DNA of 8,641 nucleotides from Methylococcaceae bacterium (lineage in GTDB: Bacteria > Pseudomonadota > Gammaproteobacteria > Methylococcales > UBA1147). Below the pieces are notes generated by a model. That model was not told where the DNA came from, did no database searches, and was given only the letters and a program-made list of their open reading frames with translations. Where the stretch lies: the NCBI GenBank assembly GCA_022616595.1, contig JAKEEL010000243.1, positions 1 through 8,641 on the forward strand. Reading direction: 5' to 3'. This document shows positions 1 through 7,544 of this stretch, one piece after another (position 1 is the first letter of the stretch; each line of letters starts with the position of its first letter). The position numbers and the translations under genes were made by a program.

Positions 1-260
1 CCATGGACACTCCATTTCGTGCCAAGGTCGTTGTCTTCATATGCAGCACCCCAGATTGTGCAGTATGAAAACATTATAAATGGTATATTAGTAATTACCT
101 ACTCCCTTAGCACAGTTCCTCAAGCTTTACTGTCGTAGCCAATGCTTTGCTACTACAGATGGCGACTATAACTTATTAAGTCCCGGCATCGAACTTTTAG
201 AGGAACGAAATCTCCCCACAAATCTCGGCGTTGTTCAGGCGTTCCCCGGGATAATCCGGT
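1..260. other. AT-rich stretch with no supported gene; possible gene start off left edge
   Basis: This stretch lies downstream of the L,D-transpeptidase gene and is visibly richer in A+T than the rest of the window, especially about 20-200. I see no gene I can name. On the minus strand a perfect TATAAT lies at 78-73. A GGGGTG Shine-Dalgarno-like run (52-47) precedes an ATG at 40-38 by 6 nt, opening a frame of 13 codons (MKTTTLARNGVSM) to the window edge. A second minus-strand frame from ATG 74-72 is also open to the edge (it starts MFSYCTIWG). On the plus strand, frame 1 is open from base 1 to a TAG at 136-138. None is long enough to call. A loose dyad, GGTA-N10-TACC (82-99), sits upstream of the TATAAT. 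An inverted repeat GGAACG/CGTTCC (202-207 and 240-245) has a 32-nt loop and no T-tract, so it is not a convincing terminator for the upstream gene. Confidence 0.5.
73..78 (-). promoter_or_regulatory. Possible sigma-70 -10 element (TATAAT)
   Basis: The minus strand reads TATAAT exactly at 78-73, in the AT-rich stretch beyond the last recognisable gene. A transcript starting near 66 would have about 26 nt of leader before the ATG at 40-38, which has a GGGGTG run 6 nt upstream. No good -35 hexamer is visible at the 17-nt spacing (it reads TAGGTA), and TATAAT is easy to find by chance in AT-rich DNA, so this is tentative. Confidence 0.25.
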
Positions 261-740
261 TCATTCGATCCACACCCGCGTACCGGACGGGACCCGATCG
301 AAAAGCTCGATGACATCGGCGTTTTTCATGCGAATGCATCCGTGGGAATCCGGAAAGCCCCGGACCAGATGATCCGGGCTCCCGTGGATGTAGATATAAC
401 GCCAGGCCGTATCGACTTCGTCGAAACGGTTTCGGCCCGGCTCCAAGCCGCTGAGCCAGAGTATTCTCGACAAAATCCAATCGCGATCCGGATATTTTCG
501 GGCGAGTTCCGCGCAATAAATTTCGCCGGTCTGCCTGCGTCCGACGAAAACCGAATAAATCGGAGCCCCGGCGCCGATCCGCGCGCGGATCCGGTGCAGC
601 CCCCTCGGGGTACATTCACTGCCTTTTTTTTCGCCGGGGCCGTTGCGGGCGGTGGAAACGATGTAACTCCGCACCACGCGGTCATTTTCGAGGATGTCGA
701 GCCTCTGCTGCGCAAGCGAAACTTTCAAATGAGTCGCCAC
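261..740 (-). CDS. L,D-transpeptidase (YkuD fold) family protein
   Basis: This is a 159-residue protein with the YkuD (L,D-transpeptidase catalytic) fold over nearly its whole length. The catalytic signature is clear: HGSPDH at 119-124 followed by SHGCIRM at 132-138, with C135 the expected nucleophile and H119, H133 and R137 the conserved partners. Enzymes of this family make or remodel 3-3 peptidoglycan cross-links or attach proteins to peptidoglycan; some members have no proven role. The start is a GTG at 740 with a weak GGA 7 nt upstream. No signal peptide is seen with this start, and there is no LysM or SPOR domain, so export to the periplasm is unexplained. The reading frame is open for 33 codons upstream, right back to the rlmD stop, but contains no ATG. 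A small hairpin (CCCGG-AGT-CCGGG, 763-775) lies just before the ribosome site. It is the last gene of the collinear run. Family sure, function not. Confidence 0.88.
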   Translation of the reverse strand: MATHLKVSLAQQRLDILENDRVVRSYIVSTARNGPGEKKGSECTPRGLHRIRARIGAGAPIYSVFVGRRQTGEIYCAELARKYPDRDWILSRILWLSGLEPGRNRFDEVDTAWRYIYIHGSPDHLVRGFPDSHGCIRMKNADVIELFDRVPSGTRVWIE

Positions 741-839
741 GCCCGTTTCCGTTGCGAATCTCCCCGGAGTCCGGGATCGAAGGCCGGTTGCGTTGCAAGC
801 CGCGCGTTTTGCATCCTGAAACTCATGATCGCTCGAACC

Positions 840-2171
840 TCAATCCTTTTCGAACAGCGCGATCGATTCCACGTGCGAGGTCTGCGGAAACATGTCCATG
901 ACCCCGGCGCCTTGGATCCGGTAGCCGAATGTCCCGGTCAGAAGCGCCGCATCGCGCGCCAGCGTGGATGGATTGCAGGAGATGTACACGAGGCGCCGGA
1001 CTCCCCAGCGCGGCAAATATTGCAAGATCTCCTGGGCTCCGGCCCGCGAAGGATCGAGCAAGGCCAATCTATAGGAGTCTTTACACCATGCTTCGGACGC
1101 GATGTCCGCGGTGAGATCCGCGCGCCAGAATCGGACATTGTCGATCCGATTGATCCCGGCATTCTTTCTGGCCTGCGCGATCAACTCCCTGCTTCCCTCG
1201 ATCCCGACGACCCGCTGCGCATGGCGGGAAATCGGCAGCGTAAAGTTTCCGATTCCGCAGAATAGATCGATCACCCGGTCGCAAGGCCCCGGTTCGAGCA
1301 ACTGAATTACCCGATCCACCATGCGGCGGTTGATCTCGATATTGACCTGGGTGAAGTGGAGGGGCTCGAACTGGAATTGCAGATCATGGCCGGGCAGGGC
1401 ATAGCTCAGGGTCCGGGTCGCGCATTCATCCACGGCAACCAGCGAATCGGGGCCATTCGGCTGCAGAAAGACTGAAAAATCATGGGAACGTCCGAAGTCC
1501 CTCAAGAGCAATCGGTCGCCGGCGCTGGCCTCGGAAAGATTGCGAAAAACCAGGACACAGTCGCAGTCACCCACGGCAACCTCGATCTGCGGAATGCGAT
1601 CCCGGATCGACAGGCTGTTGATCAGTTCCGCGATTTCCGGTAATCGGGTTGCGACGCGCGGATGCAGGACTTCACAGTGTTCGATGTCGGCGATCAGTCG
1701 AGCGGCCTTTTCACGAAAGCCGACCAACACCCGCTGTTTCTTCGCGACATACTTGACACCCAAGCGCGCCTTGCGGCGATAAGCCCAAACAGGACCCCGG
1801 ATCGGCGGCCAGAAAGAGATGTTTTCAAGATGGCCGATGCGCCGCAACTGCTGTTCGAGAATGCCCTGTTTGACCTCGATCTGCCGCTTGGGATCGACAT
1901 GTTGAAAACTGCAGCCGCCGCAGCGGGCGAAATACTCGCATTTGGGTTCGCAGCGCAGCGCAGATGCCTCGAGGACCCGGACCACGTTCGCCTCCGCGAA
2001 ATCCCTTTTCAATGCGGTGTACAGCACTTCGACTCGCTCTCCGGGTAAAGCGCCGTCAACAAACGTGACCCGGCCGTCGATATGCGCCAAGCCCCGGCCG
2101 TCATGGCAGAATCCCTCGATTTCGGCGTCCACCGGAAGCTCGGGAATTTTTCCGGGCCTTCGACGAGCCAT
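840..2171 (-). CDS. rlmD: 23S rRNA (uracil-1939-C5)-methyltransferase RlmD
   Basis: This cytoplasmic enzyme uses S-adenosylmethionine to methylate C5 of U1939 in 23S rRNA. At 443 residues it has the normal family length. A TRAM RNA-binding domain occupies about 11-68. The iron-sulfur cysteines follow the RlmD pattern C78-x5-C84-x2-C87, with the distant fourth ligand at C166 (EHCEVLHP); an extra cysteine, C74, lies just before them. The methyltransferase half has the SAM-binding DLFCGIGNF at 302-310, the FTQVN motif at 273-277, DPSRAG at 373-378, the nucleophile C399 in SCNPSTLARD and the general base E434 in SHVES. The Fe-S cysteines and overall match favour RlmD over TrmA or RlmC. The start is ATG at 2171 with no obvious Shine-Dalgarno; it lies 34 nt after cysM, so it is probably cotranscribed. 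The relA gene, which often follows rlmD in gammaproteobacteria, is absent here. High confidence. Confidence 0.95.
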   Translation of the reverse strand: MARRRPGKIPELPVDAEIEGFCHDGRGLAHIDGRVTFVDGALPGERVEVLYTALKRDFAEANVVRVLEASALRCEPKCEYFARCGGCSFQHVDPKRQIEVKQGILEQQLRRIGHLENISFWPPIRGPVWAYRRKARLGVKYVAKKQRVLVGFREKAARLIADIEHCEVLHPRVATRLPEIAELINSLSIRDRIPQIEVAVGDCDCVLVFRNLSEASAGDRLLLRDFGRSHDFSVFLQPNGPDSLVAVDECATRTLSYALPGHDLQFQFEPLHFTQVNIEINRRMVDRVIQLLEPGPCDRVIDLFCGIGNFTLPISRHAQRVVGIEGSRELIAQARKNAGINRIDNVRFWRADLTADIASEAWCKDSYRLALLDPSRAGAQEILQYLPRWGVRRLVYISCNPSTLARDAALLTGTFGYRIQGAGVMDMFPQTSHVESIALFEKD

Positions 2172-2205
2172 TGGATTTGCCGGCAGACGGGGTTGAACCG
2201 CGTCT

Positions 2206-3096
2206 TCAGCCCGGAAAAACCGACGTGGAAAGGTAACGGTCGCCCCGGTCGCACACGATCGTCACAATCACCGCGTTTTCGAGTTCGCAGGACAATCGCA
2301 AGGCCGCGGCAACCGCCCCGCCCGATGAAATCCCCGCGAAAATACCCTCACTGGATGCCATCAGACGAGTGGTCTCCTCGGCCTCTTCCTGGCTCACATC
2401 GATAATCCGGTCGACGCGCTTCGGATCGTAAATTTTGGGGAGATAAGCCTCGGGCCAGCGCCGGATGCCCGGGATTTTGGCATTTTCCCTCGGCTGCACT
2501 CCGACGATCTGGATTTTAGGATTTTTCTCCTTCAGGAAACGGGACGCTCCCATGATCGTGCCGGTGGTGCCCATGGAACTCACGAAATGAGTGACCGTCC
2601 CCTCGGTATCCCGCCAGATTTCAGGCCCGGTTCCCTCATAATGAGACCTCGGGTTGTCGGGATTCGCGAACTGATCTAGAATCTTGCCGATCCCTTGCGC
2701 TTCCAATTCCCTGGATTTGTCGATCGCCGCTTCCATGCTTCCCTGCTCCGGCGTCAATATGATTTCGGCTCCGAATGCTTTCATCACCGCCCGGCGTTCG
2801 AGGCTCATGCTTTCCGGCATGATCAAAATCATCCGATAACCCCGGATCGCCGCGGCCATCGCAAGCGCGATTCCGGTATTGCCGCTGGTTGCCTCGATCA
2901 GACAATCGCCGGATTTGATTTCGCCGCGTTCCTCGGCGCGCTTGATCATGCTGAGTGCCGGCCGGTCTTTGACCGAGCCCGCGGGATTGTTCCCTTCGAG
3001 CTTGGCCAGCATAATATTCGTGGGATTCCCGGCCAGTCTTTGCAACCTCACCAAAGGTGTGTTACCCACGAATGCTTCAATGGTAGGCAATGTCAT
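2206..3096 (-). CDS. cysM: Cysteine synthase B (O-acetylserine sulfhydrylase B)
   Basis: This PLP enzyme makes cysteine from O-acetylserine and sulfide; the CysM form can also use thiosulfate, giving S-sulfocysteine. The protein is 296 residues, close to E. coli CysM. The PLP lysine is K43 in NPAGSVKDRPA, and the KDRPA sequence is typical of CysM, whereas CysK usually has NPSFSVK(C/D)RI. The substrate loop TSGNTG is at 70-75, the phosphate-binding loop GTTGT at 176-180, and the PLP-ring serine in the SSGG stretch (257-260). It ends in GDRYLSTSVF, as usual for the family. Its ATG (3096-3094) overlaps the kinase stop codon in an ATGA arrangement, with AAGGTGG 4 nt upstream (core AAGG at 7 nt), so its translation is probably coupled to the kinase. 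RlmD follows after 34 nt. Cytoplasmic. No cysteine-regulon site is visible because the start lies inside the preceding gene. Confidence 0.95.
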   Translation of the reverse strand: MTLPTIEAFVGNTPLVRLQRLAGNPTNIMLAKLEGNNPAGSVKDRPALSMIKRAEERGEIKSGDCLIEATSGNTGIALAMAAAIRGYRMILIMPESMSLERRAVMKAFGAEIILTPEQGSMEAAIDKSRELEAQGIGKILDQFANPDNPRSHYEGTGPEIWRDTEGTVTHFVSSMGTTGTIMGASRFLKEKNPKIQIVGVQPRENAKIPGIRRWPEAYLPKIYDPKRVDRIIDVSQEEAEETTRLMASSEGIFAGISSGGAVAAALRLSCELENAVIVTIVCDRGDRYLSTSVFPG

Positions 3097-6000
3097 TTCA
3101 CCACCTTCAGATTATTGTGTAACACGTAGCTATTATAAAACTCCAAAGAGGGCATCGGCTTGCCGATCAGATAACCTTGCACCAGGTCGCAGTCATGTTG
3201 CTTCAGGAAATCGTATTGCGACTGGTACTCGACGCCTTCGGCAACCACCTGCAGGTTCAACTTGTGCGCGAGCTGGATCATTCCATCGATGACCGCGGCC
3301 CCGGATCGATCCTCCGGCACGTCGCGTATGAAACTCCGGTCGATTTTCAGGACCTGAACCTTCAAGCGCTTCAAATAACTGAATGCGGAATTACCGACTC
3401 CGAAATCGTCGATCGCAATCGTCACCCCCATATTCGCTAACTGATTCAGTTTGTCCACTGTGTCGTTGCCGCATTCAAGCACCGCGCTCTCGGTAATTTC
3501 AATTTCCAGACATTCTCCGCTCAATCCGCTGCGCCGCAGACAATCGCGCACATTCTCAACAAACGAGGGCGACATGAATTCGCGCACGGAACTGTTGACG
3601 GCGATTCTTCCGGTGAATCCTTTTTCATCCTGCCAGCTTTTGAACTGCTTGCAGGCCGTAACCATGCACCATGCGCCAATTTCGTTAATCAGACCGGTTT
3701 CTTCCGCGATCGGGATGAAGCTGTTGGGCGGCAGGAATCCGCGACGCGGATGTTTCCACCGGACCAGGGCTTCGGCCCCGACAACCCGGGCGTTTCGCAA
3801 ATCGACCTTGGGTTGATAATACAGGGTCAACTCGTCATTGTGGATGACCCGGCGCAAATCGGATTCCATTTCAACCCTTTCCGATATCAAGGCGCTCATT
3901 TCCCGGGTATAGAATTGGTAATTGTTCCGGCCCACGGCTTTGGCCCGATACATGGCCGTATCGGCATTCTTGAGCAACGATTTCCATTCATTGCCGTCGT
4001 CCGGGAAAATCGAGATCCCGATACTCGCGCTGACATAAATTTCTTTCATGGCAACGAAGAAAGCAGCGGACAGGGCTTTCAGAATATGCTGGGCCACGAT
4101 AACGGCGCCGTCCGGCCCGCGGATCGAACTCAGGACCACCACGAATTCGTCACCGCCGAGCCGTGCAAGAGTATCCTCGGTTCTCACGCACCGTCCGACC
4201 CGCTTGGCAAGTAGCTTGAGCAGTTCGTCTCCTGCGGCATGGCCGAGATTATCGTTCACGTCCTTGAAATGGTCGATATCGATGAACATCACGGCCAACT
4301 GGTTGCCGTTCCGGCGGGCATAGGCAATATCCTGAAGCAGCCGGTCCTGAAAAGCTACCCGGTTCGGCAGTTTCGTCAGACTGTCGGTCGATGCAAGTTT
4401 TTGGACTATTTCGGCAGACTGGCGGGCATCGAGTATCCGCTTGACCCGTTGCCGCAACACCGCGTAATTAATCGGCTTGGGGATGAAATCGGTCGCACCG
4501 CAGTCAAAGGCCAGCTCGACCGATTCGTCATTTTCGAGCCCCGTAACGATCAGAATCTCCGTCTGTCGTCCGTTCGGCAATTGTTTGATTTTCTTGCTTG
4601 CTTCAAAACCGTCCATGACCGGCATGATCGCGTCCATGATAATCAATTCGGGATTGAACTGAATGAATTTATCGATCGCCTGCTGGCCGTTGCCCGCTTG
4701 CTCGATTAACAGACCGTCTTTTTCCAGGGCGTTGGTGATGGTCAATCGAGTACCGCGATCGTCATCGACCACCAACACCATTTTATTCTCGCCGGTGTTC
4801 GTCACCCGCCTGGTGAATCTCAGCGATTCCAGCTTGTGCCGCAAATTTCTCTCGACGGATGAATACTCCCTCCGTAAATCCCCGATCAGCGACTCGATTC
4901 GTGCCTCCGGAACTTCTTTTTCATTGACCAGTTCTTCGATTTCCCTGCAAATCGATCCCAATATATTCGCGCCCAGGTTGTGTGCGCTCCCTTTGAGACT
5001 GTGCGTGACGCTTTTCAGTCGAACCCAGTCCTGATTTCGATGCGCAATACCCACTTGATCCAGATAATTGGGCGTATCTCCGAAGAATACATCGATGATT
5101 TCACCGACCTTGTGACCGATCGCTATAACCAGATTTTCAAAACTTTCGTCATCAATACTGGAGGTTCTGGCCGGTCCCGAACTCTCCGCGGAATCCTGAT
5201 CCGGATTGAACAATTTGGCGAGCTTTTTGCGTAAGGCTTGGAGATTGATCGGCTTGATCAGAAAGTCGTTCATGCCGACATCCAGACATCTGCGAATGTC
5301 GCTCGGATTATCGACCGCCGTCATCGCGAATATCGGGACCCGGGCAGGATCCCCGGGCAGGGAACGGATTTTCAGCGTCGCGTCATATCCATCCATCACC
5401 GGCATGTTACAATCCATCAGGATTAGGTCATAGTTATAGTCCGCAACCAGTCTGACCGCTTCCTGGCCATCGGCAGCGATATCGGCCTGGTAGCCGGATT
5501 CATTCACCATTGCCTTCGCGACTTGTTGATTGAAACGATTATCGTCCACGATCAGGATACGGACCTGCCGGACCTTCTTGATGGGATGAATTTTAGGATC
5601 GCGATGTTCCGTAACGGGTTTCATGCCAGTGCCGTCAATGATCTGTCGGATCACTCTTTTCAGGGCGGCCATCCGAACCGGCTTGTCGAGCGTCGCGTCG
5701 ATGCACTTGCCATCCCGCTCGTAAAAATTAGGGCGGGTCAAAATAATGATTTTAATCATCTGCGTGGATTGGGCGCTTTGCCGAAGCTCGCGTATGAAAC
5801 CGGAAAAATCCGATTCACACAACCCAGGATCCAGCAGGCAGAACACCAAGCCATGATTTCCCGCGGTTGTGGACAAAATGGACAAGACCTCCTGCTCGGT
5901 GCGCCCGATACGGCATTCGCAGCCGAAGGATTCAAGGGTTCTTTTAAGATAGGAAGCGGTCGTCGGGTTTTTAACCGCGACAACCATCCGTTGCCCCGTC

Positions 6001-7520
6001 AAGCATGGATCTGATCCAGCCGCTTCTTTTACGCTGAATTCGGTTGAAAAAGCAAAGGTGCTGCCATTGGGGCTGCTCTCGACGCGCAACTCGCCTCCCA
6101 GAAGCTCGACCAATCGCTTGCAAATGGTGAGGCCAAGGCCGGTTCCGCCGAAATTGCGCGTAGTACCCGTGCTGGCCTGTCGAAACGCCTCGAAAATCCG
6201 CTCCCTGGCTTCAACGGGTATCCCGATGCCGGTATCCCGAACAGAAAATTCCGTCAGGACTCGATGTCCTTCCAATTCCTGGAAGCATACGGAAAGAATC
6301 ACCTCGCCATAATCGGTGAATTTGATCGCATTACTCAATAGATTGTTCAGGATCTGACGCAAGCGCGTCACGTCACCCGCGACCACCCGCGGTAGATCGG
6401 GCGGGATGTCAAGGGATAATTCGATGTCTTTGGACTGGGCTCTTTCGGCGAATAATGCCGCAACATCCTCGAGTGAGTCGCGCAGGTTGAAATCGACCGC
6501 GTCGATTTCGAGTTTTCCCGCATCGATCTTGCTGAAATCGAGAATATCATTGATCAGCACCATCAGGGTGTCGCCCGAGCTGATCGCGACATTCAGGTAC
6601 TCCTTCTGCCGCTCCGGGTCCACGCCCTCGTTCAACAGGTTCAGCATTCCCAGTACGCCATTCAGAGGAGTACGGATCTCGTGACTCACGACCGCGGCAA
6701 ATTCGGCTTTGGCCTTTGCGGTTTTCAGTGCTGCATCGCGGGCGTCCTTGAGTTCCGATTCGCGTTGCTCGAGCACCGACATCATGGAATTAAAGGCCTT
6801 TTCCATATCCACGATGTCTTTCGGTCCCTCCAGTGCCGCGCGGATCTGGGTTTCTCCGTTCTCGGCCCGTTTCATGATGCCGGACAGGTTTTCCAAAGGA
6901 GTCGTCAGCTTCTTGGTGATAAAACGCAGAAACACCAGCAGAACCGAAGCCAGTGAAATAGCGATCAGGATATTGACAAATAAAATCCTTTGCGTAATCA
7001 CATGCAGGCGGTCTTTGCTCATGGCCACTCGAACATAGCCCAGGGTGACGAGCGCCGGCGGAAGGTCTTCCAGTTCCGATTCGATCCCGTCGTTTACGAA
7101 GGAAGGAGTCACCCTGGCCGCAAAAAACCAGGAATCGCTGGTTTCGTGGATCAGGCGCGCCTCCTTGCTCAAGCCCGCCGTCCAATCCGATCGAATGTCC
7201 TTTTCGACTTCGCCTTTCACCAACAGCGGCTTCTGGTCGGGAAGAAAAATGGAGGCCTCGGAGACATCTGGAAAACCCAGCAGAGTTTCGGCTTGCAATC
7301 GGGCATTTTCCGCAGCGCCGTAAAGAAGGGCCAGCCTGCTCTGGGAAGCAAAGCTGTTGGTCATCTGAATACCCTGGCTGATGAATCGATCTTCAGCCGA
7401 TTGACTGACGACCAGCGAGATCAATGACGAAGAAACCAGCGACAGAGTCAGAATGCCGAAGACAAAAGTCGTCGATAACTGCCGATAAAAGCCTATATTG
7501 GTGTGAAATCGCGAGGCCAT
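3093..7520 (-). CDS. Hybrid histidine kinase with phosphorelay and GGDEF-EAL output (GacS/BarA-like fusion)
   Basis: Inner-membrane sensor, about 1475 residues (numbered from ATG 7520; a TTG two codons upstream at 7526 is an alternative start; neither has a clear Shine-Dalgarno). Order of parts: TM1 about 16-38; periplasmic sensor about 40-175, resembling the BarA/GacS N-terminal (sCache-like) region; TM2 178-199; HAMP 200-253; HisKA with H280 in SHEIRTPLNG; HATPase with N-box near 392, DTGIGIP 429-435 and GGTGLGL 458-464; degenerate receiver 510-630; receiver with D659/D660, D703, T734, K756; HPt with H840; receiver with D919-921, D963, T993, K1015; GGDEF 1042-1205 with GGDEF at 1122-1126 and an RxxD inhibitory site at R1113-D1116; EAL 1222-1460 with E1250, N1309, E1341, D1371/D1372, K1392, E1428 and Q1448. 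Both enzyme domains look intact. It lies 24 nt after the binding-protein gene and overlaps cysM by 4 nt. Domain calls are firm; the ligand and net c-di-GMP effect are unknown. Confidence 0.93.
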   Translation of the reverse strand: MASRFHTNIGFYRQLSTTFVFGILTLSLVSSSLISLVVSQSAEDRFISQGIQMTNSFASQSRLALLYGAAENARLQAETLLGFPDVSEASIFLPDQKPLLVKGEVEKDIRSDWTAGLSKEARLIHETSDSWFFAARVTPSFVNDGIESELEDLPPALVTLGYVRVAMSKDRLHVITQRILFVNILIAISLASVLLVFLRFITKKLTTPLENLSGIMKRAENGETQIRAALEGPKDIVDMEKAFNSMMSVLEQRESELKDARDAALKTAKAKAEFAAVVSHEIRTPLNGVLGMLNLLNEGVDPERQKEYLNVAISSGDTLMVLINDILDFSKIDAGKLEIDAVDFNLRDSLEDVAALFAERAQSKDIELSLDIPPDLPRVVAGDVTRLRQILNNLLSNAIKFTDYGEVILSVCFQELEGHRVLTEFSVRDTGIGIPVEARERIFEAFRQASTGTTRNFGGTGLGLTICKRLVELLGGELRVESSPNGSTFAFSTEFSVKEAAGSDPCLTGQRMVVAVKNPTTASYLKRTLESFGCECRIGRTEQEVLSILSTTAGNHGLVFCLLDPGLCESDFSGFIRELRQSAQSTQMIKIIILTRPNFYERDGKCIDATLDKPVRMAALKRVIRQIIDGTGMKPVTEHRDPKIHPIKKVRQVRILIVDDNRFNQQVAKAMVNESGYQADIAADGQEAVRLVADYNYDLILMDCNMPVMDGYDATLKIRSLPGDPARVPIFAMTAVDNPSDIRRCLDVGMNDFLIKPINLQALRKKLAKLFNPDQDSAESSGPARTSSIDDESFENLVIAIGHKVGEIIDVFFGDTPNYLDQVGIAHRNQDWVRLKSVTHSLKGSAHNLGANILGSICREIEELVNEKEVPEARIESLIGDLRREYSSVERNLRHKLESLRFTRRVTNTGENKMVLVVDDDRGTRLTITNALEKDGLLIEQAGNGQQAIDKFIQFNPELIIMDAIMPVMDGFEASKKIKQLPNGRQTEILIVTGLENDESVELAFDCGATDFIPKPINYAVLRQRVKRILDARQSAEIVQKLASTDSLTKLPNRVAFQDRLLQDIAYARRNGNQLAVMFIDIDHFKDVNDNLGHAAGDELLKLLAKRVGRCVRTEDTLARLGGDEFVVVLSSIRGPDGAVIVAQHILKALSAAFFVAMKEIYVSASIGISIFPDDGNEWKSLLKNADTAMYRAKAVGRNNYQFYTREMSALISERVEMESDLRRVIHNDELTLYYQPKVDLRNARVVGAEALVRWKHPRRGFLPPNSFIPIAEETGLINEIGAWCMVTACKQFKSWQDEKGFTGRIAVNSSVREFMSPSFVENVRDCLRRSGLSGECLEIEITESAVLECGNDTVDKLNQLANMGVTIAIDDFGVGNSAFSYLKRLKVQVLKIDRSFIRDVPEDRSGAAVIDGMIQLAHKLNLQVVAEGVEYQSQYDFLKQHDCDLVQGYLIGKPMPSLEFYNSYVLHNNLKVVK
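3101..3107 (-). promoter_or_regulatory. Ribosome binding site of cysM inside the kinase gene
   Basis: AAGGTGG on the minus strand (3107-3101) lies within the last codons of the kinase gene, just before the overlapping ATGA. It fixes the cysM start at 3096 and gives the gene its own ribosome entry in addition to any reinitiation after the kinase stop. Confidence 0.6.
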
Positions 7521-7544
7521 GCTCAAACCGAATTCGTCACAGAA

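Noticed and set aside
202..245. Inverted repeat GGAACG/CGTTCC as terminator of the operon
   Set aside because: The loop is 32 nt, the stem only 6 bp, and no T-rich tract follows.
235..615. Minus-strand 126-codon frame overlapping the L,D-transpeptidase gene
   Set aside because: It is an out-of-frame reading of the same DNA, rich in Arg, Pro and Gly, and the overlapping frame has the intact YkuD active site.
763..775. CCCGG-AGT-CCGGG hairpin between rlmD and ykuD as a terminator
   Set aside because: The stem is only 5 bp and there is no T-tract on the minus strand; at most it affects the ykuD leader.
342..1265. Long plus-strand open frame of 307 codons opposite ykuD and rlmD
   Set aside because: It lies antisense to two genes with clear catalytic motifs, its translation resembles no family I know, and GC-rich coding sequence often leaves such shadow frames open.
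3750..4214. Plus-strand frames opposite the kinase gene (several of 120-160 codons)
   Set aside because: They are antisense shadows of a continuous, fully motif-supported gene, and none shows a recognisable domain.
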